Made by a program: the position numbers and the translations under genes | Shown: positions 26,237-34,128 of the stretch, in pieces | Position numbering within the stretch: the first letter of the stretch is position 1 | Layout of the letters: each line of letters opens with the position of its first letter | Origin: Pseudomonas sp. GV085 | GTDB taxonomy: Bacteria; Pseudomonadota; Gammaproteobacteria; Pseudomonadales; Pseudomonadaceae | Direction: 5' to 3' | NCBI RefSeq assembly: GCF_003050925.1 | Contig: NZ_QAOV01000004.1 | Location: 248,001-312,000, forward strand | Length of the DNA: 64,000 bases | Notes under the pieces: generated by a model | The model's database searches: none | What the model was told of the DNA's origin: nothing | The model's input: only the letters and a program-made list of their open reading frames with translations

Positions 26237-26431
26237 ATGACCAGAGTCGTTCTGGAGATCGATACGCAGCTGTATCGATTGCTGAAGTCATCAGCCGAGA
26301 CCCATCATTTGAGTCTCGAAGAGGAGTGCTGCCGACGTTTGCGCGGTGGCGAACGCCGTTCACATTACTTGCAGGCGCTGCTGGCAGAACTGCGCGCCGA
26401 AGATGAACAGCGGCGCGCCAATTCCCAGTGA
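26237..26431 (+). CDS. Small ribbon-helix-helix-like hypothetical protein
   Basis: The 64-residue protein MTRVVLEIDTQLYRLLKSSA... begins with a basic beta-strand-like segment followed by two helices (SSAETHHLSLEEECCRRLRG), resembling the Arc/MetJ ribbon-helix-helix fold, and ends in a charged tail. GGGAGG lies eight bases before the ATG, supporting this start. No toxin partner is adjacent: the next gene is convergent and abuts the stop. A DNA-binding role is only inferred from the fold-like pattern. Confidence 0.7.
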   Translation: MTRVVLEIDTQLYRLLKSSAETHHLSLEEECCRRLRGGERRSHYLQALLAELRAEDEQRRANSQ

Positions 26432-26854
26432 TTACTTTTTCTTCCCGGCCGATTGCAGGCAATCCGATTCCTGGAAACTTGCGGAGCCGACCGGACGGTT
26501 GGTCTTCACTTCGGTGAAGTCGTAACGCATGATCGCGCCCTTGGCCATCAGCTTGCGAAACCCTTCGTTTCTGCAGACAGAAGCTCCCAACTGGAAGTAC
26601 ACCGCTTTCGGGTCTGCACGCATCTTGTCGGCGTGGCTGCTCTGCACGCTCAGATGGTTGATCAACTGCTTGCCTTCAACGGTGTAGCCTTGATCGAGTA
26701 TGTCTTCGTTGATCGCTCGCGGAGTGCCGACGCTGCTCTGGGTGGCGACGTTTTGCAGCATTTTGTTCAGTTCCGTGTCTTTCAGGGACGCAGCCTGAGC
26801 GTTGAAGGACGACGCCAGCAAAATGGCCGCGGTAGGAACGATAAGGCGCAGCAT
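26432..26854 (-). CDS. Quorum-sensing-regulated virulence factor family protein (PA3611-like)
   Basis: The 140-residue protein has a signal peptide (LIVPTAAILLASSFNAQAAS, cleavage after AQA) and a small mature periplasmic domain with two Cys residues (SVCRNEG and SDCLQS) that may pair. The sequence and neighbourhood (recX, LOG, DTW gene) match PA3611 of P. aeruginosa, founding member of the QSregVF_b family. Function is unknown; the name reflects expression data in P. aeruginosa. It abuts the convergent small ORF with no gap. Confidence 0.75.
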   Translation of the reverse strand: MLRLIVPTAAILLASSFNAQAASLKDTELNKMLQNVATQSSVGTPRAINEDILDQGYTVEGKQLINHLSVQSSHADKMRADPKAVYFQLGASVCRNEGFRKLMAKGAIMRYDFTEVKTNRPVGSASFQESDCLQSAGKKK

Positions 26855-27042
26855 GAAACTCTCCTGGTTCAGTGATGGGGCTTTGACCCGTCACGTGACT
26901 GTGCGTTCAGTGGCGGCGAATTATAGGGGAGGTGGGCTGGACGGTACAGGCTTGCGCCGGGCGGTCTGGTAAACTGCTGGCACTTTTTACCCTGTCGAGT
27001 GTTTTTCGTGTCGATTTCCCTTCTCTGTGGGCGTTGCCCGCT

Positions 27043-27801
27043 ATGAGCCATACCCCCGCGCGATTTGCCTTGAATGCCGTAGCCCGCTTGCGCGATCAGC
27101 GTGAGGAGGAGGGCATCAAGCCGATTCAGGCCCGCGGCTGGCGTGCGCCGCGTTGCCGTGACTGTCGGGTGATCGAGAGCCACTGCCTGTGCGCATGGCG
27201 TCCGCAGGTCGCTACCCGCTCCGGCGTGTGCCTGATCATGACCAACAAGGAAGTGTTCAAACCGAGCAACACCGGTTGGCTGATCGCCGACGTGGTACCT
27301 GACAACCATGCCTTCATCTGGTCCCGTACCGAGGTCGATCCGAAGTTGCTGGCGCTGTTGTCCGACCCGCAATGGCAGCCTTACCTGGTGTTTCCGGGGG
27401 AGTACGTCGAACCTGAACGCGTGACAAACACTGTGGACGTCGATGGCACGAAGCGCCCGCTGTTCATTCTGTTGGATGCGACCTGGACCGAAGCACGGAA
27501 GATCTTTCGCAAGAGCCCCTATTTCGACCGACTGCCGATCCTCAGCCTGCTGCCGGAGAAACTCTCCCGCTACCGGTTGCGCCGCTCGACTCGCAGCGAG
27601 CATCTGTGCACGGCGGAAGTGGCGGCGCTGTGCCTCGACCTTGCAGGCGATGTAACCGCAGCCTCGGCGCTGGATGCCTACTTCGATGTGTTCAGCCAGC
27701 ATTACCTCGACGCCAAACATCAGTTGGACATGAACGTTTCGACCCCGGCGCACGCCGAGTTGATGCCCTATGTTCAGCCGGTCACTCCGTTGATGGGCTG
27801 A
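27043..27801 (+). CDS. DTW-domain protein (probable tRNA aminocarboxypropyltransferase)
   Basis: The 252-residue product has the DTW signature in FILLDATWTEARKIF, the second conserved block (LRRSTRSEHLCTAEVAAL) and an N-terminal zinc-type Cys cluster (CRDCRVIESHCLC). DTWD/TapT enzymes transfer the 3-amino-3-carboxypropyl group of SAM to uridine in tRNA (acp3U). The ATG at 27043 is chosen; an upstream in-frame extension runs through low-complexity non-family sequence. Confidence 0.85.
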   Translation: MSHTPARFALNAVARLRDQREEEGIKPIQARGWRAPRCRDCRVIESHCLCAWRPQVATRSGVCLIMTNKEVFKPSNTGWLIADVVPDNHAFIWSRTEVDPKLLALLSDPQWQPYLVFPGEYVEPERVTNTVDVDGTKRPLFILLDATWTEARKIFRKSPYFDRLPILSLLPEKLSRYRLRRSTRSEHLCTAEVAALCLDLAGDVTAASALDAYFDVFSQHYLDAKHQLDMNVSTPAHAELMPYVQPVTPLMG

Positions 27802-28023
27802 TTGTTGCGCATACTGCAATAACCTGTACCGGCCATGCTGCTTGACCACCCCGGCTTCGCTGGGCATGCTTGGCGCCGATTAGGGCGCGGCCTGAATTTG
27901 CAACGCGTTTTTTTGCGTTGAACGTGCCTTGTCGGTGCAGCTCCGTGGCTGTGCCTTGAGGTGCTTTGGCGAGGTCCGAATGCATCGGGCGTCCCATGAA
28001 AAAAAAACAGGATCATTTGAAAA

Positions 28024-28674
28024 ATGGCCACATACGAAATCCTGATTGCCGATGACCACCCACTTTTTCGTAGTGCCTTGCACCAAGCGCTGACCCTGGG
28101 CCTTGGCCCGGATGTCCGTCTGGTGGAAGTGGCGAGCATCGCCGAACTGGAAGTGCGCCTGACGGAAAAATCCGATTGGGATCTGGTACTGCTGGACCTG
28201 AACATGCCGGGAGCCTACGGTTTTTCCGGACTGGTCCTGCTGCGCGGTCAGTATCCGCAGATTCCGGTGGTCATGGTTTCGGCCCAGGAAGAGCCGACCA
28301 TCATGGTCAAGTCTCGTGAATTCGGCGCCAGTGGCTTCATTCCTAAATCCAGCGACTTGAGTGTGATCCAGAAAGCCGTGCGTGCGGTCCTCGATGGTGA
28401 CGTGTTCTGGCCGCCGCAGGCGTTCGAAGCGGTCAGCGTCTCGGAAGAGGCCAAGGCGGCCAGCGAAGGTCTTGCCAGCCTGACGCCGCAGCAATTCCGG
28501 GTGCTGACCATGGTCTGCGAAGGCTTGCTGAACAAGCAGATCGCCTACGAGCTGAGTGTTTCCGAGGCGACGATCAAGGCGCACGTGACCGCGATTTTCC
28601 GTAAACTGAATGTGCGGACCCGGACCCAGGCTGCGCTGCTCTTGCAACAACTTGAGTCAATTTCCAGCCATTAA
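28024..28674 (+). CDS. erdR: NarL/LuxR-family response regulator (ErdR-like)
   Basis: The 216-residue protein has a receiver domain with acidic pocket (LIADDHPLF) and phospho-acceptor Asp in LVLLDLNMPG, then a LuxR-type helix-turn-helix (LTPQQFRVLTMVCEGLLNKQIAYELSVSEATIKAHVTAIFRKL). No sensor kinase is adjacent. Position next to dgkA and downstream of the PA3611-like gene matches PA3604, called ErdR, which controls ethanol oxidation and acetate metabolism in pseudomonads; the name is from synteny. The 222-base leader contains a CAACGC/GCGTTG hairpin. Confidence 0.8.
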   Translation: MATYEILIADDHPLFRSALHQALTLGLGPDVRLVEVASIAELEVRLTEKSDWDLVLLDLNMPGAYGFSGLVLLRGQYPQIPVVMVSAQEEPTIMVKSREFGASGFIPKSSDLSVIQKAVRAVLDGDVFWPPQAFEAVSVSEEAKAASEGLASLTPQQFRVLTMVCEGLLNKQIAYELSVSEATIKAHVTAIFRKLNVRTRTQAALLLQQLESISSH

Positions 28675-28749
28675 AGGCTGGCGACTTCACGCTTTTTTGA
28701 CTTTGGTTGATCTAGCTTTCCCACTTCTTTTTTGTCAGTTGCCCACTCT

Positions 28750-29112
28750 ATGTCACCTTTCAAAGGCCAGACCGGCCTGAAACGTATTCTCAATGCCTCC
28801 GGTTATTCGCTGGACGGCCTGCGCGCAGCCTTCACCGGTGAAGCCGCCTTTCGGCAATTGGTATTGCTCAACGTCATCCTGATTCCCCTGTCGTTCTTCC
28901 TGAATGTCAGCCGGGTCGAACGGGCGTTGTTGATCGCGGTATGCCTGTTGGCGTTGATCGTCGAGTTGCTCAACTCGGCAGTGGAAGCGGCCATCGACCG
29001 CATTTCCCTTGAGCGGCACCCGCTGTCCAAGAATGCCAAGGACATGGGCAGTGCCGCCCAGTTCGTGGCATTGAGCATGATTGCCCTGGTGTGGGCGGTA
29101 ATTCTGCTCTAG
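28750..29112 (+). CDS. dgkA: Diacylglycerol kinase
   Basis: This 120-residue membrane protein has an amphipathic N-terminus and three membrane helices. The DgkA signature ELLNSAVEAAIDR is followed by HPLSKNAKDMGSAAQ. It phosphorylates diacylglycerol left from membrane-derived glucan synthesis to phosphatidic acid. The ATG at 28750 is used; a TTG at 28732 is in frame. Its TAG stop overlaps the TAG of convergent finR through a shared CTAG. Confidence 0.96.
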   Translation: MSPFKGQTGLKRILNASGYSLDGLRAAFTGEAAFRQLVLLNVILIPLSFFLNVSRVERALLIAVCLLALIVELLNSAVEAAIDRISLERHPLSKNAKDMGSAAQFVALSMIALVWAVILL

Positions 29113-30035
29113 GCGATCGTCGGCAGCACGATCTCGTCGCTGCGCCGGACCCCGGCGGTGAAGGCGCGGCACAGATCGAGGAACTCGCGCATCGCCGAGG
29201 TCTGATATTTCTGTTTATGCCAGATGAAATAAAACTGTCGCGCCAGATCCAGATCCGGCGTCTCGACAGGCACCAGGCTGCCGCGGCGGAATGCGTCGCG
29301 CAAAGCCAGCCTGGAAATGCAGCCAATCCCCAAGCCTGACTCCACCGCGCGCTTGATCGCTTCGGTGTGCTCAAGCTCCAGGCGGATATTTAACGAAGTG
29401 CGGTGATGGCGCATGGCTTGATCGAAGGTCAACCGCGTGCCGGAGCCTTGTTCGCGCAAGATCCACGCTTCGTGGCTCAACTCGTCCATGGTCGCCGTAC
29501 CGCGCCTGGCCAGCGGATGCTGAGGGGCGCAAAACACCACCAGTTCGTCCTCGACCCAGCTTTGTACTTCGATGTCCGGGTGACTGCAGTCGCCTTCGAT
29601 TAGACCCAGATCAATTTCATAGTGGGCCACTTGCTGCACGATATTGGCAGTGTTCTGCACATGCAGCTTCACCTGGCTTTCCGGATGGCGCTGCATGAAA
29701 CTGCCGATCAGCAGGGTGGCCAGGTAATTGCCGATGGTCAGGGTCGCGCCGACAGCCAGCGAGCCGAAGCCGGACTTGCCGTTGAGCAAGTCTTCGATTT
29801 CCTTGGCCTGGTCCAGCAAGGCCACAGCCTGGGGCAGCAGCTGTTTGCCGAGCGCGTTGAGGCTCAACCGTTTGCCGGCGCGGTCGAACAACTGGCAGCT
29901 GCACTGGCGCTCCAGCTCGGTGATCGAGGTGCTCGCCGCCGATTGCGAGAGGTTGAGCAGACCCGCAGCACGGGATACGCTTTCCTGCTGGGCGACGGCG
30001 ACGAATACTTGAAGTTGACGGAGAGTAAATCGCAT
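29109..30035 (-). CDS. finR: LysR-type regulator FinR
   Basis: The 308-residue product starts MRFTLRQLQVFVAVAQQESVSRAAGLLNLSQSAAS, a LysR helix-turn-helix, with the effector domain behind it. It is divergent from fpr with a 136-base shared promoter region, the arrangement known for FinR, which activates fpr under oxidative and osmotic stress in P. putida and P. aeruginosa. A longer in-frame extension to 30110 runs through the AT-rich promoter region and is rejected. The gene ends inside the dgkA stop codon. Confidence 0.9.
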   Translation of the reverse strand: MRFTLRQLQVFVAVAQQESVSRAAGLLNLSQSAASTSITELERQCSCQLFDRAGKRLSLNALGKQLLPQAVALLDQAKEIEDLLNGKSGFGSLAVGATLTIGNYLATLLIGSFMQRHPESQVKLHVQNTANIVQQVAHYEIDLGLIEGDCSHPDIEVQSWVEDELVVFCAPQHPLARRGTATMDELSHEAWILREQGSGTRLTFDQAMRHHRTSLNIRLELEHTEAIKRAVESGLGIGCISRLALRDAFRRGSLVPVETPDLDLARQFYFIWHKQKYQTSAMREFLDLCRAFTAGVRRSDEIVLPTIA

Positions 30036-30171
30036 ATCGATATAACCGATAACCCTTATCTTAATAATCCATTTAACAGATATTGTTACTGCTATTAGAA
30101 TGCGATGCAATTGCGCACCGCTTCTTTAGAGCAGCGCATGCGCAGACCAAATCTCCAGGAGTCCCACGTAC

Positions 30172-30951
30172 ATGAGCAACATGAACCACGAGCGTGTCCT
30201 CAGTGTTCACCACTGGAACGACACTCTGTTCAGCTTCAAGTGCACCCGTGATCCGGGCCTGCGCTTCGAGAACGGTCAGTTCGTGATGATCGGCCTGCAA
30301 CAGCCCAACGGCCGCCCGCTTATGCGCGCTTACTCGATTGCCAGCCCGAACTGGGAAGAGCATCTCGAGTTCTTCAGCATCAAGGTGCCTGATGGTCCGC
30401 TGACTTCGCAGTTGCAGCATCTGAAGGAAGGCGACGAGATCATCATCAGCAAGAAGCCTACCGGCACGCTGGTACTGGATGACTTGAAGCCTGGCAAACA
30501 TTTGTACCTGCTCAGCACCGGTACCGGTCTGGCGCCGTTCATGAGCGTCATCCAGGACCCGGAAACCTACGAGCGTTTCGAAAAAGTGATCCTGTGCCAC
30601 GGCGTGCGTTACGTCAACGAAGTCGCTTACCGCGAGTTCATCACCGAGCACCTGCCGCAGAACGAATTCTTTGGCGAAGCATTGCGTGACAAGTTGATCT
30701 ACTACCCGACCGTGACCCGCGAGCCGTTCGAGAACGAAGGTCGCCTGACCGACCTGATGCGCAGCGGCAAGCTGTTCAGCGACATCGGCCTGCCACCGAT
30801 CAACCCGCAGGACGACCGCGCCATGCTGTGCGGCAGCCCGAGCATGCTCGACGAGACCAGCGAAGTGCTGAACAGCTTCGGCCTGAAGGTTTCGCCGCGG
30901 ATGCGCGAGCCGGGTGATTACCTGATCGAGCGTGCGTTCGTCGAGAAGTGA
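30172..30951 (+). CDS. fpr: Ferredoxin--NADP+ reductase
   Basis: The 259-residue flavoprotein has the FAD-binding RAYSIASPNWEEHLEFFSIKV segment, the NADP-binding LLSTGTGLAPFMSVI motif and a C-terminal ERAFVEK tail typical of the bacterial subclass. It exchanges electrons between NADPH and ferredoxin/flavodoxin, and in pseudomonads supports Fe-S repair and bacterioferritin iron release. ATGs at 30172 and 30181 are both possible. FinR is encoded divergently. Confidence 0.96.
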   Translation: MSNMNHERVLSVHHWNDTLFSFKCTRDPGLRFENGQFVMIGLQQPNGRPLMRAYSIASPNWEEHLEFFSIKVPDGPLTSQLQHLKEGDEIIISKKPTGTLVLDDLKPGKHLYLLSTGTGLAPFMSVIQDPETYERFEKVILCHGVRYVNEVAYREFITEHLPQNEFFGEALRDKLIYYPTVTREPFENEGRLTDLMRSGKLFSDIGLPPINPQDDRAMLCGSPSMLDETSEVLNSFGLKVSPRMREPGDYLIERAFVEK

Positions 30952-30963
30952 CCGTAGGTCACT

Positions 30964-31063
30964 TGTAGGAGCGAGCCTGCTCGCGATGGAGGTCAACGAT
31001 AACGCGGGAAGCTTGATACCCAGCGGCGTCCTCAGGTTTTTCGCGAGCAGGCTCGCTCCTACA
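30964..31063. repeat. REP inverted pair (GGAGCGAGCCTGCTCGCGA class)
   Basis: Units at 30964-30986 and 31041-31063 face each other across 54 bases just after fpr. This is the second REP class in the window; other members lie near 37658 and 51486. Confidence 0.9.
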
Positions 31064-31083
31064 GTAGATTTGCAGCGCATCTG

Positions 31084-31121
31084 AAAAGCCCGCATGACTT
31101 GGGAAGGTCATGCGGGCTTAT
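31084..31121. terminator. Bidirectional terminator between fpr and trmO
   Basis: AAGCCCGCATGACTT and AGGTCATGCGGGCTT pair around a short loop, flanked by A residues upstream and TT downstream, between convergent fpr and trmO. Confidence 0.85.
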
Positions 31122-31134
31122 TCGTTTCCGGCGT

Positions 31135-31833
31135 TCAGCCCTTTGCGGGAATGACTTCCAGTACGCGGATCAGCTCCGGTGTCGGGTAATGCCAACGCAC
31201 ATCCAGATCCCAGAACTGCGCGCCGTATTCCCGCTCCGGTGCAGGCGTTTGATAGGCCGGGCGCGGATCCTGCGCCAGGCATTGCTCGATCAGCTCAATC
31301 AAAGGCTCTGCAAGGCGCTGGGCATGCCCGTGAGCCTGTTGCAGCGCTGTATCCGTCCACTGTACGGGGATCAGCTGCGGCGCGGCGCTGGCGATGCTGT
31401 TGGAGGCTGTGTCGATGATATCGGCGTAGGGCACGTAGGGTTTGATATCGAGTATCGGCGTGCCATCCAGCAGATCGATGCCCGAGATCCACAAGCGGTT
31501 GGCTTCGACCTTGTCCAGTTTCACCACAGACTGCCCGATGCCATTGGGGCGGTGGGTGGCGCGGGTGGCGAACACGCCCATGGATTTGTTGCCGCCCAGG
31601 CGAGGAGGGCGGACTTTCAAGCGAGGCTTTTCTTCCAGGGCCTGGTGGAACAGGAACAACAGCCATACATGGCTGACCTGCTCCAGGCCCTGTACGGCGT
31701 CCCCTTGATCGAACGGTGCCACCAGTTCCAGCACGCCACGGGCGGCCGGGGCCAGTTGCGGCTGGCGCGGAATGGCGAACTTCTCCTTGAAGCAGGAGCG
31801 CACGAAGCCGATGGGGGAAACGCTGTAGGTCAT
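31135..31833 (-). CDS. trmO: tRNA (t6A37) methyltransferase TrmO
   Basis: This 232-residue protein of the UPF0066/TsaA family starts MTYSVSPIGFVRS and has the conserved FATRATHRPNGIG and GIDLLDGTPILDIKPYVPYAD blocks. TrmO N-methylates t6A37 in tRNA-Thr using SAM. An apparent upstream extension runs into REP sequence and is not real. The C-terminal 70 residues form the family's accessory domain (QTPAPEREYGAQFWDLDVRW). Confidence 0.93.
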   Translation of the reverse strand: MTYSVSPIGFVRSCFKEKFAIPRQPQLAPAARGVLELVAPFDQGDAVQGLEQVSHVWLLFLFHQALEEKPRLKVRPPRLGGNKSMGVFATRATHRPNGIGQSVVKLDKVEANRLWISGIDLLDGTPILDIKPYVPYADIIDTASNSIASAAPQLIPVQWTDTALQQAHGHAQRLAEPLIELIEQCLAQDPRPAYQTPAPEREYGAQFWDLDVRWHYPTPELIRVLEVIPAKG

Positions 31834-31881
31834 GGTTTGGGGTCGAGGTGGATTTAGATAGGGCATGATGCCGCAAAGATC

Positions 31882-31956
31882 AAAAGATCGCAGCCTGCGG
31901 CAGCTCCTACAGAGGAATTCGTTCGGCGTAGGAGCTGCCGCAGGCTGCGATCTTTT
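31882..31956. repeat. REP inverted pair (GCTGCCGCAGG class) upstream of trmO
   Basis: Units at 31882-31911 and 31928-31956 face each other with a 16-base spacer. The right-hand unit overlaps the stop codon of the short-chain dehydrogenase remnant, so the REP follows that lost gene's 3' end. Confidence 0.9.
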
Positions 31957-32017
31957 AAAGACTGAACCCGCCATCCAGGGGAATGATATTCCCTGTCATG
32001 TAGACCCCTGCGGTACT
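31955..32017 (-). pseudogene. 3'-terminal fragment of a short-chain dehydrogenase gene
   Basis: Read on the minus strand, this stretch encodes STAGVYMTGNIIPLDGGFSL and then TAA. YMTG-x-x-x-P-x-DGGF is the standard C-terminal signature of classical SDR oxidoreductases. Nothing recognisable of the SDR lies upstream: the frame runs into a stop (TGA) at 32042-32044 and the sequence switches to IS-like DNA. Only the last 20 or so codons survive. Confidence 0.65.
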
Positions 32018-32110
32018 CGCGGGTATAGACCTTTCTTTCGTTCATGGAACCTCCAAGTTGGCGAAATCATATCGCCCTTAAGAGGTGTCCGGAATTATTA
32101 GGCCAGTTCA
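32013..32110 (-). mobile_element. Left end of an IS3-like insertion sequence with truncated orfA
   Basis: On the minus strand the segment starts TGAACTGGCCTAATAATTCC, a TG-starting terminus. A GGAGG ribosome-binding site then precedes an ATG (complement of 32043-32045) encoding MNERKVYTREY, which resembles the N-terminus of IS3-family OrfA transposases (M-x-ERK-x-Y-T-x-E-F/Y). The frame then joins SDR sequence. No right end or remaining transposase is present. The family assignment rests on these short stretches only. Confidence 0.55.
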
Positions 32111-32130
32111 GTAGCAATCAGCCTGGAGGT

Positions 32131-32601
32131 TTATTGCGGGCGAACGCGCAGGGTCAGGCCCTTGAGGAAATTGCGCAGCAGCTGGTCGCCGCACGGGCGA
32201 TAGTTGGTGTGGCCGAACTTGCGAAACAGTGCGCTCAGCTCAGGCTTGGACACCGGGAACTCGGCGGCCTTGAGGATCGCGTGCATGTCGTCTTCTTTCA
32301 GCTCGAACGCGACCCGCAGCTTTTTCAGGATGATGTTGTTGGTCACCGGCACTTCGATCGGCTGCGGCGGACGGCTTTCGTCCTTGCCGCGCTTGAAGAT
32401 CACCAGGCCGTCGAGGAAGTGCGCCATGACTTCGTCCGGGCAGCGTACGAAACCTTCCTCGTCTTCTTCTTTCTTGTCGAGGTACGTCAGCAGGTCCGGC
32501 AGGGTCACGTTCATGCCGCCGAGCTTGATGATCTCGATGACTTTTTTGTCGCTGATGTCGAGCATGTAGCGCACGCTGCGCAGTACGTCGTTATGAATCA
32601 T
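32131..32601 (-). CDS. yehS: DUF1456 family protein (YehS-like)
   Basis: This 156-residue protein contains two copies of the DUF1456 module: MIHNDVLRSVRYMLDISDKKVIEI in the first half and NNIILKKLRVAFELKEDDMHAIL in the second. Function is unknown; E. coli YehS is the closest named relative. The start MIHNDVL is chosen over a 48-codon extension with no family match. The rluF-like gene lies upstream on the same strand, 76 bases away. Confidence 0.88.
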   Translation of the reverse strand: MIHNDVLRSVRYMLDISDKKVIEIIKLGGMNVTLPDLLTYLDKKEEDEEGFVRCPDEVMAHFLDGLVIFKRGKDESRPPQPIEVPVTNNIILKKLRVAFELKEDDMHAILKAAEFPVSKPELSALFRKFGHTNYRPCGDQLLRNFLKGLTLRVRPQ

Positions 32602-32677
32602 GTGTGCAGTCCTGATAATTCGGCTATGGGCGCCGCCGAAAACAGCAGCGCCGAAAGGTGTGGTGGCGCGGGGAGCC

Positions 32678-33388
32678 TTAGAACTTCTCTTTGCCGGACA
32701 GGTAGCGCCATTGCCCCACGGGCACTTTGCCGATGGACACGCCACCGATGCGGATGCGACGGATGGCGACGACCTTCAGGCCGACGGCTTGGCACAGCTG
32801 GGCGATGATGCCCGGTTGCGGGTTCTTCATGGCAAAGCGCAGGCGGTTTTCGTTCTGCCAGCTGGCCTTGACCGCCGGCAGCTCCTTGCCCTTGTAGGTC
32901 AGGCCGTGGTTCAGACGGTTGAGGCCGTGAGCCACCATCTCGCCTTCAACCTCGACCACATACTCTTGCTCGATCTTGCTGGAGTCGGCGGTGAGTTTGC
33001 GCAGGATTTTCCAGTCCTGGGTGAACACCAGCAGACCGCTGGCGTTGGCCTGCAGGTCAGTGCTGGCGGTCAGGCGCAGGAAGTGCCCGCGCAACGGGCG
33101 CTTGCCGTAGCGGTGTTCTTCGCTCAGGGTTTCGGCGCCGAGGGTGGCCATGGCGGTGTCTGCGTCCATGCCGGCGGGCACATTGAGCAGCAGGGTCACC
33201 GGTTCCGGAGCGGTGGCCTTGGCCTCTGGATCAAGCTCGACTTTCTGGGTGTCGACCTTGAATTGCGGCTCGTCGATGACCACGCCGTCGACGGTGACCC
33301 AGCCGCCCTCGATGAACAGCTCAGCCTCCCGACGGGAACAGCCGACGAGTTCGATGAGGCGTTTGGAGAGACGAATCGGGTCAGTCAT
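32678..33388 (-). CDS. RsuA/RluF-type pseudouridine synthase homologue lacking the catalytic Asp
   Basis: The 236-residue protein has an N-terminal S4 RNA-binding domain (RLSKRLIELVGCSRREAELFIEGGWVTVDG) and a pseudouridine-synthase fold C-terminal to it. At the expected catalytic motif (R-L-D-x-x-[ST]-x-G-L) it reads D111-L-Q113-A-N-A-S-G118-L-L, so the essential Asp is Gln. The usual downstream GLNRQIRRM block is PGIIAQLCQAV. An RNA-binding role without isomerisation, or a different chemistry, is more likely than ordinary pseudouridylation. Databases may label it rRNA pseudouridine synthase. Confidence 0.85.
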   Translation of the reverse strand: MTDPIRLSKRLIELVGCSRREAELFIEGGWVTVDGVVIDEPQFKVDTQKVELDPEAKATAPEPVTLLLNVPAGMDADTAMATLGAETLSEEHRYGKRPLRGHFLRLTASTDLQANASGLLVFTQDWKILRKLTADSSKIEQEYVVEVEGEMVAHGLNRLNHGLTYKGKELPAVKASWQNENRLRFAMKNPQPGIIAQLCQAVGLKVVAIRRIRIGGVSIGKVPVGQWRYLSGKEKF

Positions 33389-33455
33389 GTCAGGGCCGTA
33401 ACAAAAAGGGGGTGGGCATTGTACCTGCCTGGCGCCGGTTAATCCCGGTTCCATT

Positions 33456-33527
33456 TGCAGGAGCTGCCGAAGGCTGCGATCTTTTGATCTTAAAAGCAAA
33501 GATCGCAGCCTTCGGCAGCTCCTACAT
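33456..33527. repeat. REP inverted pair (GCTGCCGAAGG variant)
   Basis: Two units with core GCTGCCGAAGGCTGCGATC (CGAAGG in place of CGCAGG) face each other between the rluF-like gene and the acetyltransferase. The same variant occurs near 61457 and 63071. Confidence 0.9.
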
Positions 33528-33543
33528 CGGTATCGGTGTTGGC

Positions 33544-34017
33544 TCAGCCATGGCGTGAATATTGTTGATCCTGACGCAAACGCATGTGCAGCAACGGATA
33601 CGGCTGCCCCATGCCATCGACTTCCGAGCGACCGATCACCTCGAAGCCCTGCTTGAAGTAAAAGCCCAGGGCCTGCGGGTTCTGTTCGTTGACGTCCAGT
33701 TCGTCTGCGTTCAGGTGTTCCAGGGCATAGCGCAACAATTTCTTGCCCAGGCCTTGGCCGCGATGGTCGGGGTCGATGAAGAGCATTTCGATCTTGCCGG
33801 CCGCGACGCCGGCGAACCCGGTGATGCGTTGGTTCGAATCTTTGGTGCAGATCAGCATCACCGAGTCGAGGTAGCGGGTCAGCACCAGGTTTTTCAGCAG
33901 TTTGATGTAGCTGTCCGGTAGAAAGTCGTGGGTAGCGCGTACCGAGGCCTCCCAGACCCGGGTCAGTTCTTCGTAGTCGCCGAGTTTCGGCGTGTGGATG
34001 ACCGAATGCTGACGCAT
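33544..34017 (-). CDS. GNAT-family N-acetyltransferase (YjaB-like)
   Basis: This 157-residue GNAT protein has the acetyl-CoA loop DPDHRGQGLGKKLL and the C-terminal block VNEQNPQALGFYFKQGFEVIGRSEVDGMGQPYPLL, which closely follows E. coli YjaB. The substrate is unknown. The start MRQHSVIHTPKLGDYEELTRVWEASV is chosen; a 16-residue extension is possible but lacks family support. A terminator for rimO lies upstream. Confidence 0.88.
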   Translation of the reverse strand: MRQHSVIHTPKLGDYEELTRVWEASVRATHDFLPDSYIKLLKNLVLTRYLDSVMLICTKDSNQRITGFAGVAAGKIEMLFIDPDHRGQGLGKKLLRYALEHLNADELDVNEQNPQALGFYFKQGFEVIGRSEVDGMGQPYPLLHMRLRQDQQYSRHG

Positions 34018-34076
34018 GCCTGTCTGCCCCTGATGCGTGAGTGATGTGAGTCCGTTCAATCTCAAACGATAGCCGT

Positions 34077-34113
34077 AAAAAAGCCCCGCATCTCGTCAAG
34101 AGTGCGGGGCTTT
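34077..34113 (-). terminator. rimO terminator
   Basis: Read on the minus strand, GCCCCGCACTC and GAGATGCGGGGC form a stem followed by TTTTTT, 15 bases beyond the rimO stop. Confidence 0.88.
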
Positions 34114-34128
34114 GTGTATTTTTTGCGT

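Noticed and set aside
31854..32045. Continuous frame MNERKVYTREYRRG... as a complete small gene
   Set aside because: Only the first 11 codons resemble a transposase start; afterwards it runs through SDR-derived and REP sequence in the wrong frame.
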